NCBI GenBank assembly: GCA_013289795.1
Contig: JABCZH010000003.1
Span: 248,001-312,000, forward strand
Reading direction: 5' to 3'
DNA from: Acidobacteriota bacterium
Lineage (GTDB): Bacteria; Acidobacteriota; Terriglobia; Terriglobales; Acidobacteriaceae
DNA length: 64,000 nucleotides
The position numbers and the translations under genes were made by a program. Below the pieces are notes generated by a model. The model was not told the DNA's origin and did no database searches. It was given only the letters and a program-made list of their open reading frames with translations. Within the stretch, counting starts at the first letter, position 1. Every line of letters starts with the position of its first letter. Shown here one piece after another: positions 34,366 to 41,540 of the stretch.

Positions 34366-35049
34366 TCACTTTGCCCCAGGCGCGCTCTTCCACGCGATCA
34401 CGCCCATACGAAACAGAAGGTGCCGCGTGATCTCCACCCGCGCCGCGTTCGACTTCCGCAGCATGTCCTCCATCTCTTTCACCGTGTAGGCCTGCCACAC
34501 CGATGCTGGTGCATCATGTCGGGTAATCCGGCTCCGGTACAGTGGCATGCCCGCATACACCAGTCCCAGATGTGTAGGATGCCGAACCAGATCGTTGACG
34601 ACAACCGCCGCGCGGCACACCCGCAGGCCTTCGTTCGCAAACCGCACCACTTCATCCGGTGTCAGGTGGTGAACAAAAAGGGTCGAGCTCACCAGATCGA
34701 AACTCCTGTCGGAAAAGGGAAGGGCCAGAGCATCGCCTGCGACCGCACGTCGATTCCCGTTTTTCAGATGAGAAGCCGCTCGATCCAGCAACGTGACTTC
34801 AATCTGGATGCCACTCCCCGCCAAAGCCGTCGCTACTGCTGCGGGCACAGTCCCTGCGCCGGCAGCCACTTCCAGCATCGAAAGCGACTTTGAGCCCAGT
34901 TCCCGCGCAACGTGTCCGACCAAAGATTGTGTGGTGGCAATTCCACCAAACCACCGGTTGATGCGGTTCAGATCGGAAAGGGAAGCATCGATTTCGGATG
35001 GTGTGCCGGCATCAGAATCCAGCAACTCGGGGATGGCTGTCCTCTTCAT
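34366..35049 (-). CDS. Class I SAM-dependent methyltransferase
   Basis: 227 residues. Motif I SMLEVAAGAGTVPAAVATAL (near 57-76), acidic loop EVTLLDRAASHL, motif IV SFDLVSSTLFVHHLTPDEV, and post-motif VCRAAVVVNDLVRHP. The family pattern resembles ubiquinone/menaquinone-biosynthesis or polyketide O-methyltransferases. Immediately upstream of the geranylgeranyl-reductase-like gene (five-base gap), so they probably act on the same product. Confidence 0.85.
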   Translation of the reverse strand: MKRTAIPELLDSDAGTPSEIDASLSDLNRINRWFGGIATTQSLVGHVARELGSKSLSMLEVAAGAGTVPAAVATALAGSGIQIEVTLLDRAASHLKNGNRRAVAGDALALPFSDRSFDLVSSTLFVHHLTPDEVVRFANEGLRVCRAAVVVNDLVRHPTHLGLVYAGMPLYRSRITRHDAPASVWQAYTVKEMEDMLRKSNAARVEITRHLLFRMGVIAWKSAPGAK

Positions 35050-35079
35050 AAAAAACCCGCCCCAGCACGAGGCTACCCC

Positions 35080-35112
35080 GTGATCCTCTGTGATCCTCTG
35101 TGTTAAAGGGTT
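35080..35112. repeat. CTCTGTG-type intergenic repeat, copy 4
   Basis: GTGATCCTCTGTGATCCTC followed by TGTGTTAAAGGG, between the exporter gene stop and the methyltransferase gene start. Confidence 0.7.
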
Positions 35113-35117
35113 GATGC

Positions 35118-36887
35118 CTACACTTCCGCCAGCTCTTCTTCCAGCAGTTGCTTGTTGTACAGATCCGTGTAGTAACCGTTTCGTTCGATCAGTTCCGCGT
35201 GCGTGCCCAACTCCACTACCCGGCCAGTGTGCAGTACTGCGATCATGTCGGCGTTGCGTACGGTCGAGACCCGGTGCGAAATGAAGATCGTAGTCCTGCC
35301 CTGCATGACTTCCCGCAGATGGTTCAGAATCTTGTCTTCAGTGTGCGTGTCCACGCTGGAGAGCGCATCGTCAAGCACCAGAATGCGCGGGTTCCGAATG
35401 ATGGCGCGAGCTATGGCCGTGCGCTGCTTCTGCCCACCGGAGAGCGTTATGCCACGTTCTCCCACCAGCGTTCGATATTTCTCAGGAAATCCCTCAATGT
35501 CTTCCGCTATGCTCGCCGCCTCGGCGGCCGACCGCACTTCAGCGTCGCTGGCGTCTGCCTTTCCAAAGGCGATGTTCTCGCGCACACTCTCGCTGAACAG
35601 AAACGTCTCCTGTGGAATAAAGCCGATATTCGCGCGCAGTAATTCCAAACTGTACTCCCGCACCGGCCTGCCGTCGATCAGCACGCTTCCCGGGGCGGCG
35701 TCGTAAATCCGCGGAATAAGGCTCACCAACGTCGTCTTTCCCGATCCCGTTGGGCCGACAATCGCCAGGCTGCTGCCTGCCGGAATCCGCAAATTCACAT
35801 CATGCAGAACCGGCTTACCGTTATAAGCGAAGTTCAGGTTGCGGAATTCAATCTCTCCCTCAAGTCCGGCAGCGTTCGCGCTCGTGATTGTTGCTTCCAC
35901 TCCGTCAGCGATCTCCGGTCTTTCCACCAGGATTTCATTGATCCTCGCCATCGACGCCGTCCCCCGCTGGAAAATGTTAATCACCCATCCCAGCGCGATA
36001 ATCGGGAAGGTCAACTGCACCATGTACAGATTGAACGCCACAAAATCTTCGACCTTAATGCGGCCTTGCAACACCTCTCTGCCCCCGAGCCATAGCACCA
36101 GCACGATGGCGAACCCCAGCATGGCCTCGAGTGAAGGCCACAACATTCCCATCAACCGAACCAAAGGCAGGCTGCGGGCAATATATTCCCGGTTGGCCGC
36201 CTCGAATCCCGCAGTCTCGGGATCTTCTTGAACATAGGCACGAATGACGCGGGCGCCGGAAAAGTTTTCCTGCGCGCGCGCCGAAATCTCAGAAAACATC
36301 TCCTGAATTTTCTCGAACCGTTCGTGAATCTGCTTCCCGAAATATTGGATGGTGATGCTCACGATGGGCAGCGGCAGGAACGCGTAAAGCGTCAGACGCG
36401 GGCTGATGGAGAGCATGAAGGCCAGCGCCCCGGCCGTAAATACGACCGTATTCGCCGAATACATGATCGCCGGTCCCAGCAGCATACGGACTGCATTCAG
36501 GTCATTGGTAGCGCGTGCCATAATATCGCCGGTTCGCGTGCGCTGATAGTAGGAATAAGAAAGGCTTTCCAGATGACGAAAGAAGTCGTTGCGCAGGTCG
36601 AATTCAATTTCACGCGAGACGCCGATAAGAATCCAGCGCGTCAGAAACTGGAAGATGCCCCTGCCGCATGCGACCACCAGCAGCAGCATTGCATAGCTGA
36701 TGAGTTGGTGAGTCAGCGCACGGTGATGTGCAATCGAATCCGTCAGGTCCCCGATCGCCCGCCGCACCACCTGCGGAAACAAGATCCAGATTCCGTTGTT
36801 GAGGAAAACGCACAGCGTCCCCACGGCGAAGCTGCCGCGGTACTTCTTCATATAGGGGAATAACGGACGAAGGCTCTTGGGCAGCAT
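35118..36887 (-). CDS. MsbA-like ABC exporter (half transporter)
   Basis: 589 residues, the standard length of a homodimeric lipid/drug exporter. Six-helix membrane domain (about 15-320) with YAMLLLVVACGRGIFQFLTRW and TLYAFLPLPIVSITIQYFG. Nucleotide-binding domain: Walker A GPTGSGKTTLV (near 375), signature LSGGQKQRTAIARA, Walker B ILVLDDALSSVD, H-loop FISHRVSTVRNA. Known relatives flip lipid A precursors (MsbA) or export peptides and drugs; the LPS genes lpxD and lptFG elsewhere in the window make lipid A a reasonable but unproven cargo. Two tiny genes precede it on the same strand. Confidence 0.92.
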   Translation of the reverse strand: MLPKSLRPLFPYMKKYRGSFAVGTLCVFLNNGIWILFPQVVRRAIGDLTDSIAHHRALTHQLISYAMLLLVVACGRGIFQFLTRWILIGVSREIEFDLRNDFFRHLESLSYSYYQRTRTGDIMARATNDLNAVRMLLGPAIMYSANTVVFTAGALAFMLSISPRLTLYAFLPLPIVSITIQYFGKQIHERFEKIQEMFSEISARAQENFSGARVIRAYVQEDPETAGFEAANREYIARSLPLVRLMGMLWPSLEAMLGFAIVLVLWLGGREVLQGRIKVEDFVAFNLYMVQLTFPIIALGWVINIFQRGTASMARINEILVERPEIADGVEATITSANAAGLEGEIEFRNLNFAYNGKPVLHDVNLRIPAGSSLAIVGPTGSGKTTLVSLIPRIYDAAPGSVLIDGRPVREYSLELLRANIGFIPQETFLFSESVRENIAFGKADASDAEVRSAAEAASIAEDIEGFPEKYRTLVGERGITLSGGQKQRTAIARAIIRNPRILVLDDALSSVDTHTEDKILNHLREVMQGRTTIFISHRVSTVRNADMIAVLHTGRVVELGTHAELIERNGYYTDLYNKQLLEEELAEV

Positions 36888-36943
36888 CTGCTTCCAGTAG
36901 ATGAGATTCTACCAGCCCAGGCTTCAGTTTTCGTACGGCCAGC

Positions 36944-37072
36944 CTAGCCCTTCTGGGTCTGCGTGTCGCTACCGAATGCTCGGGCACACGCCCCTAGCAG
37001 AAACACCACCCAACTTCCCAGAAAGAACACGGCCGAGTCAATTAGATAGGAATAGACAATCTCAACAGTCAT
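36944..37072 (-). CDS. Very small single-span membrane protein
   Basis: 42 residues: a short acidic N-terminus (MTVEIVYSYL), one hydrophobic helix (AVFFLGSWVVFLLGACA) and a polar tail. Starts 16 bases after the end of the amber-interrupted small gene and 56 bases before the MsbA-like gene on the same strand. No family recognised; it may be a small subunit or leader of the exporter operon. Support comes from the ATG context and the clean membrane profile, so confidence is modest. Confidence 0.45.
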   Translation of the reverse strand: MTVEIVYSYLIDSAVFFLGSWVVFLLGACARAFGSDTQTQKG

Positions 37073-37088
37073 TCGCCACTCCACGCTG

Positions 37089-37310
37089 TTACGCCCTTCG
37101 TACTTTCAACTCCACCTTGCCCGTCACACTCTTGTACCGCTCCACCACGTCTTTGACGGCATACAACCGCCCCAGCGACGTCAATTCTCTGTCTGCAAGC
37201 GCGTGTTCTACCTACGACATCCAGTACTCCACCGCCCGCTCCACTCCCCACGCCATTTCGTTCGCGATCACATCGACGATCTCTCGCGGCACCGCTGTTG
37301 ATGTGGCCAT
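37089..37310 (-). pseudogene. Small gene interrupted by an in-frame amber (TAG) codon
   Basis: ATG at 37310, preceded by an AGGAAGG ribosome site, opens a 73-codon frame ending at TAA 37089-37091. Codon 33 (37212-37214) is TAG. Both sides read as ordinary helical protein: MATSTAVPREIVDVIANEM and WGVERAVEYWMS before, VEHALADRELTSLGRLYAV and KDVVERYKSVTGKVELKVRRA-like sequence after. A single CAG-to-TAG change would explain it. Either a recent nonsense mutation (or sequencing error) or, less likely, readthrough. Function unknown; no family recognised. Confidence 0.55.
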
Positions 37311-37385
37311 ACTCCACCGCCTTCCTGAAAAAGCTGGGGGAGAGCCATTTCCCCTTGCACCCTCCCCCATCCCCTCGTACATCCT

Positions 37386-37874
37386 CTACTGATTCGGCGC
37401 CTGCTCCGGCGCTCCTTGATGTTCGCGCATATGCTCTTCCATCCTTTGCTGGTGCTTGGCCATGATTTCATTGAGCTCGGTTTTCTGCTCCGCCGTCAGC
37501 ACTTGATAGGCCTGCGACACCACCTTTGCGTGCTCCACCTCAAGTTGCGCATGAGTCTGCGCCCCTTGATTGGCAATGGCCTGCGCCTTGGCCTCGTCGA
37601 AGGTGCCGCTCGTGATGAGCTGCATCATCGCCTGATGACTCTGGTGCTCCTGCTGCCACAGCGGCTTGGTCGCAGCCTTCGAACTCTGAAAAATCTGCTT
37701 GATCTGGGTTCGCTGCGCGTCGCTCAAATCGTGAAGGGCAAAGAATGGCATCTCGTGTCCCATCCCTCCCCGATGATGCATGTCCACCCTCTTCAGGGTC
37801 TGTGACACTGCCACTGCCGCTACCAATGTAAGCGCCAGCCCTGCCGCCCATAGCTTCCATCCGCTACGTTTCAT
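37386..37874 (-). CDS. Spy/CpxP-like periplasmic protein
   Basis: 162 residues from the ATG at 37874, chosen for its AGAGGAGAG ribosome site and the signal peptide that follows (WKLWAAGLALTLVAAVAVSQ). The mature part is helical and rich in His, Met, Gln and Glu, with LSDAQRTQIKQIFQSSKAA and LTAEQKTELNEIMAKHQQRM, which match the repeated LTxxQ motifs of the Spy/CpxP family. These proteins are periplasmic chaperones or metal/stress sensors; CpxP inhibits the CpxA kinase. It is divergent from the CpxRA-like genes and shares their regulatory region, which carries CpxR-type boxes. Confidence 0.85.
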   Translation of the reverse strand: MKRSGWKLWAAGLALTLVAAVAVSQTLKRVDMHHRGGMGHEMPFFALHDLSDAQRTQIKQIFQSSKAATKPLWQQEHQSHQAMMQLITSGTFDEAKAQAIANQGAQTHAQLEVEHAKVVSQAYQVLTAEQKTELNEIMAKHQQRMEEHMREHQGAPEQAPNQ

Positions 37875-37972
37875 ACACTCTCCTCTTTCGCCCAACGTGA
37901 AGCGCTGAATCTTGTTTCTCTGATAAGAACACCTTTCCGTACAACCCGGTAGTAAAGAGTCGGTCAACCGGC

Positions 37973-37987
37973 GTAAAGTTTTGTAAA
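37973..37987 (+). promoter_or_regulatory. Perfect CpxR-type box (GTAAA-N5-GTAAA)
   Basis: GTAAA at 37973-37977 and 37983-37987 with exactly five bases between, the consensus recognised by CpxR in enterobacteria. Another GTAAA lies 21 bases (two helical turns) upstream at 37952-37956. The box lies in the intergenic region shared by the Spy-like gene and the response-regulator gene. Confidence 0.6.
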
Positions 37988-38004
37988 TATGGGTCTCCGC
38001 GGGT

Positions 38005-38019
38005 TTGACAATTCTTTAC
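38005..38019 (-). promoter_or_regulatory. Second, near-consensus CpxR-type box on the opposite strand
   Basis: On the minus strand GTAAA-GAATT-GTCAA, one mismatch from GTAAA-N5-GTAAA. It lies 33-47 bases before the response-regulator ATG. A TATAGA hexamer at 38040-38045 sits just before that ATG, so the site would take the place of a -35. Confidence 0.45.
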
Positions 38020-38051
38020 CCCCGCCGCTGCCCCCTTGTTATAGAACTGAT

Positions 38052-38783
38052 ATGAGGAACATGGATCGTATTTTGGTCATTGACGACGACGCAGAGCTAT
38101 GCGGTTTGGTCGGAGAATACCTCGAACCTGAAGGTTTTCAGATCGAGGCGGTTCACGACGGACCCCGCGGACTGGCGCGCGCCCTCGAAGGCGACCACTT
38201 GCTCATCGTGTTGGATGTGATGCTGCCCGGCCTCAACGGCTTTGATTTGCTGCGCCGGCTGCGGGTTGCTTCCAAGACTCCGGTCCTGCTGCTCACCGCA
38301 CGTGGCGAAGATGTGGATCGCATCGTCGGCCTTGAAATCGGGGCGGACGACTATCTTCCCAAACCCTTCAACCCTCGCGAACTCGTAGCCCGCATTCGCG
38401 CCATCCTGCGCCGCACCCAGGGCCGCGGCAAAGCCGAGACCGATGTCATTCCAGAGATCATTCGCGTGGGAGATGTCGAACTCGATCCCGCAACCCGCAG
38501 CGTCCTCCGGAACGGCACACCCGTTGAGCTGACCTCGGTGGAATTCAATCTGCTCCACGCCCTGCTGCGCGAAGCGGGACGTGTAGTGACTCGCGAGCAA
38601 TTGGTCGATACCGTTCTCAGCCGCAAATTCTCTCCCTTCGACCGCAGCATTGATATGCACGTCAGCAAGGTACGCAAGAAACTCGGCGATTCCGAGAGCG
38701 GCCCGGACCATATAAAAACCGTGCGCGGCGTGGGATACATCTTCGCCCATCCCCGGGAACATGTCAGGAGCGAAGACCGATGA
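38052..38783 (+). CDS. OmpR-family response regulator, CpxR-like
   Basis: 243 residues from ATG 38052; an ATG-like start at 37989 would overlap the regulatory boxes. Receiver domain at about 1-120: acidic pocket IDDDAE, phospho-acceptor Asp in IVLDVMLPGLNGFDLL near 54, KPFNPRELVARIRAIL with the conserved Lys. Winged-helix DNA-binding domain at about 140-235 (RSVLRNGTPVELTSVEFNLL, then KVRKKLG and VRGVGYIF). Its stop overlaps the kinase ATG (ATGA). The arrangement CpxR-CpxA with a divergent Spy/CpxP gene and CpxR-type boxes argues for an envelope-stress system. Confidence 0.93.
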   Translation: MRNMDRILVIDDDAELCGLVGEYLEPEGFQIEAVHDGPRGLARALEGDHLLIVLDVMLPGLNGFDLLRRLRVASKTPVLLLTARGEDVDRIVGLEIGADDYLPKPFNPRELVARIRAILRRTQGRGKAETDVIPEIIRVGDVELDPATRSVLRNGTPVELTSVEFNLLHALLREAGRVVTREQLVDTVLSRKFSPFDRSIDMHVSKVRKKLGDSESGPDHIKTVRGVGYIFAHPREHVRSEDR

Positions 38784-40192
38784 AGAGCTTGTTCCTGCGG
38801 ATTTTCCTTTCCTACTGGGTCGCCCAGGCGCTCTTCATGGTGCTGGCCATCATAATCATCACTGCCTTGCGGCCTTCGCGTGAAATCTCCAACCTGCAGG
38901 CAGAAGAAGCCGCCTTCCTCAGCGAAGGCGTCGAGGCGTATAAGAGCGGCGGCGAGACCGCGCTGTGGAAGTATCTTCGCAACCTTCGCGAAACCCACCA
39001 CGTTAGGTTCTATATCGTGGACGAGCAGGGCAGAGACCTGCTGGGACGTACCACACCGCCGTGGGTTCGCCGCGCCCAACTTGGCGAAATGCGCACTGCG
39101 GAGAGCTTTTGGGGCCGCCTCACCCGGCAGCAGTTTCTTCGCTCCTCAATGACCACTCCTGATGGACATCACTACACCTTGGTGATTGAGCTTCCTCCTC
39201 CGCCCGAGGGAATGTTTGGCCCGCACGGTCTGCCTATCTTTGTCGGGATTCTTTCCTCGGGATTGGTTTGCTACCTGCTGGCCCGGTATCTGACTGCGCC
39301 GATCGCTCGCCTCCGCGCTGCGACTCAGAAACTGGCGGAAGGCGACCTGGGCGCTCGCGCCGGCGTTCCCCAATCCCGCCGGCACGACGAAATGGCTGAA
39401 CTGATGCGCGATTTTAACCGCATGGCGGAACGGCTGGAAAAGTTGGTTAACGCCCAACGGCGCTTGCTGACCGATATTTCCCACGAACTGCGCTCCCCGC
39501 TCGCCCGCCTGAACGTCGCTTTGGAACTGGCCCGCCGGCGCAGTGGGCCTGACGCCGGTAGCGCGCTCGACCGCATTGATCGTGAGACCAGCCGCCTCAA
39601 CCAGCTCATTCAGAAGCTGCTCACGATTGCCCGCCTCGACGGGGGTGACGAATTCATCCAGAAATCGTCTCTCCATCTGGAACATCTCATCAGCGAAATC
39701 GCCAAAGATGCCGCCTTTGAAGCCCAGGACCGGCACTGCGAGGTGGAAGTCGACGTGGTGGACGACTGCGTGGTTAACGGCAATGCGCGGCTGCTACAGA
39801 GCGCGATCGAGAACGTGGTGCGCAATGCTGTCCGTTACACTGAGCCCGGGACCAACGTCCAGGTCCGCTTGGAACAGGGAATGGGGACCAAAGCGCCGGA
39901 AGCCGTCGTTCGCGTCACCGACTCCGGGCCCGGCGTACCGGAAGACGCACTCGATAAACTGTTTCGGCCTTTCTACCGCATCGACGATGCCCGTGGCCGC
40001 CAGACCGGCGGCGTGGGACTGGGCCTCGCCATCACCGAACGCGCGGTCGCACTCCACGGGGGCGCAATCCGCGCCGTGAACCGCCTCCAAGGCGGTCTTA
40101 TGGTTGAGATTCGGTTGCCCCTGGCTTCCAACGCGAGCGACCATGACCGAGCCCATGTCGTCGACGTCGTATCCACTCTTCAACGCGGATAG
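38780..40192 (+). CDS. Membrane histidine kinase, CpxA-like
   Basis: 470 residues. First membrane helix at about 6-30 (FLSYWVAQALFMVLAIIIITAL), periplasmic sensor region to about 145, second helix near 150-170 (LPIFVGILSSGLVCYLLARY), HAMP domain (TAPIARLRAATQKLAEGDLGAR), dimerisation domain with phospho-acceptor His in DISHELRSPLARLNVAL near 237, and HATPase with ENVVRNAVRYT (N box), DSGPGVPEDALDKLFRPFYR and GVGLGLAITERAV. Partner of the response regulator whose stop overlaps its start. Known: CpxA senses envelope stress and is held inactive by CpxP; the Spy-like protein encoded opposite may have that role. Confidence 0.93.
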   Translation: MKSLFLRIFLSYWVAQALFMVLAIIIITALRPSREISNLQAEEAAFLSEGVEAYKSGGETALWKYLRNLRETHHVRFYIVDEQGRDLLGRTTPPWVRRAQLGEMRTAESFWGRLTRQQFLRSSMTTPDGHHYTLVIELPPPPEGMFGPHGLPIFVGILSSGLVCYLLARYLTAPIARLRAATQKLAEGDLGARAGVPQSRRHDEMAELMRDFNRMAERLEKLVNAQRRLLTDISHELRSPLARLNVALELARRRSGPDAGSALDRIDRETSRLNQLIQKLLTIARLDGGDEFIQKSSLHLEHLISEIAKDAAFEAQDRHCEVEVDVVDDCVVNGNARLLQSAIENVVRNAVRYTEPGTNVQVRLEQGMGTKAPEAVVRVTDSGPGVPEDALDKLFRPFYRIDDARGRQTGGVGLGLAITERAVALHGGAIRAVNRLQGGLMVEIRLPLASNASDHDRAHVVDVVSTLQRG

Positions 40193-40357
40193 TCCTGGCT
40201 CTCGAAAGCAACTTTTCCTGTCTTCTGCGGTTCCTACTCACTGTTCGGGGTTTGCTCTTTCCCCCGTATTCCTGATACACCTTTGAGAGAAACTTTTCAG
40301 CGCCACGCAGCCACTGAGCGGGGGCTCCACCACGCCAGAACGGGAGAAACAATACGG

Positions 40358-41530
40358 ATGAGGTTCCGCTTCTTTGCCTGTTTGCTTTCCATTTCGCTGT
40401 GCGGATTGCTCGCGTGCAGCAACAATAACAGCGTCGTCACCACGAACGGCACCGGCGTGCTCTACATCGCAGCTCAGGGCGATAGCTCCTTGACCGCTTA
40501 CACCGTGACCCTGAGTAACGGTGCACTCACCGTCTTGGGATCGGCGCAGAGCACCGGCTCTGCTCCCTTCGCCATCGCCCTTTCGCCGGCGCTGAATGCG
40601 CTCTTCGTGGACAACACCGCCTCCCGGACCATCTCCAGCTACACCATAAACTCTGACGGCTCCCTGACCGCGGGCACCGGCACCGCAAAAACCGGGATCA
40701 TGCCGATGGGAATGGCCATCGATCCCGCAGGAAAATTCCTGTTCGTGGCCAATCAAGGTTCCAGCACAGTCTCCGTATTCTCCATTAGCAGCGCCGCCCT
40801 GAAAGAGGTTGCAGGGTCGCCTTTCAGCACCATACCTGCCGGCAGTACGGTCGCGACTGGGCCTTCGGCGGTTGTGGTCAGTGCCACGGGAAACTTCTTA
40901 TACGTTTCCAACACTTTTACCAGCACCGTTTCTGCTTACTCCATCTCCTCTTCGGGTTCCTTGACCGCGTTGGGAGGCTCGCCCTTCGCCGTCGGGCTGT
41001 CGCCTTCGGGTATGACCCTCCCGCCCAGCGGAGCGTTTCTTTATGTGGCAAATACAGGAACCGACAACATCTCCGCTTTCAACATTTGTGACAAGGTTGT
41101 CATCAGCTGCGCCGACGTCAACAACCCGAACGGCAATTTAACTCCAGTCGCAGGTTCGCCGTTCTCCGGCGGCGGTAGCCCGGTCGCGATCGCCGTGGAT
41201 CCCGCCTTCGACTTTCTCTACGTGTTAGACAGCCGATCCAACCAGATCTCCTCTTTCGCCTACGGTACCGGTAGTGGAGTGTTGACGCCGCTCTCGACTA
41301 CTCCCACCGTTTCCACTGGACAGTCTCCAGCTTCCTTCGTAGTCGTTTCCGGGACCACTGGGGCTAACGTCGGGAACAATATTACGAACCCCACTGACTT
41401 CTTGTATGTGGTCAACAACCAGGCGTCCACGCTCTCCGTTTTCAGTCTCAATACCACCACCGGCGAGCTTACTACGCTAGGGATGGCCGCCACCACGGCG
41501 GTGAACCCCACCGCCGTCGCTGCCAATTAG
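40358..41530 (+). CDS. Lactonase-like seven-bladed beta-propeller lipoprotein
   Basis: 390 residues from ATG 40358. Signal peptide with lipobox LLACS (Cys near 20), so lipid-anchored after LspA cleavage. The body consists of repeated propeller blades: GVLYIAAQGDSSLTAYTV, FLFVANQGSSTVSVFSIS, FLYVSNTFTSTVSAYSIS, FLYVANTGTDNISAFNI and FLYVLDSRSNQISSFAY. The fold resembles 6-phosphogluconolactonase (Pgl)-type and YVTN-type propellers, which are widespread and often expanded in Acidobacteria; enzymatic activity is not implied. The C-terminal blade ends in NPTAVAAN. Confidence 0.85.
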   Translation: MRFRFFACLLSISLCGLLACSNNNSVVTTNGTGVLYIAAQGDSSLTAYTVTLSNGALTVLGSAQSTGSAPFAIALSPALNALFVDNTASRTISSYTINSDGSLTAGTGTAKTGIMPMGMAIDPAGKFLFVANQGSSTVSVFSISSAALKEVAGSPFSTIPAGSTVATGPSAVVVSATGNFLYVSNTFTSTVSAYSISSSGSLTALGGSPFAVGLSPSGMTLPPSGAFLYVANTGTDNISAFNICDKVVISCADVNNPNGNLTPVAGSPFSGGGSPVAIAVDPAFDFLYVLDSRSNQISSFAYGTGSGVLTPLSTTPTVSTGQSPASFVVVSGTTGANVGNNITNPTDFLYVVNNQASTLSVFSLNTTTGELTTLGMAATTAVNPTAVAAN

Positions 41531-41540
41531 CGGATTGCAT

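Noticed and set aside
36228-36863. 211-codon open frame on the plus strand
   Set aside because: Antisense to the MsbA-like membrane domain; charged, repetitive composition typical of shadow frames.
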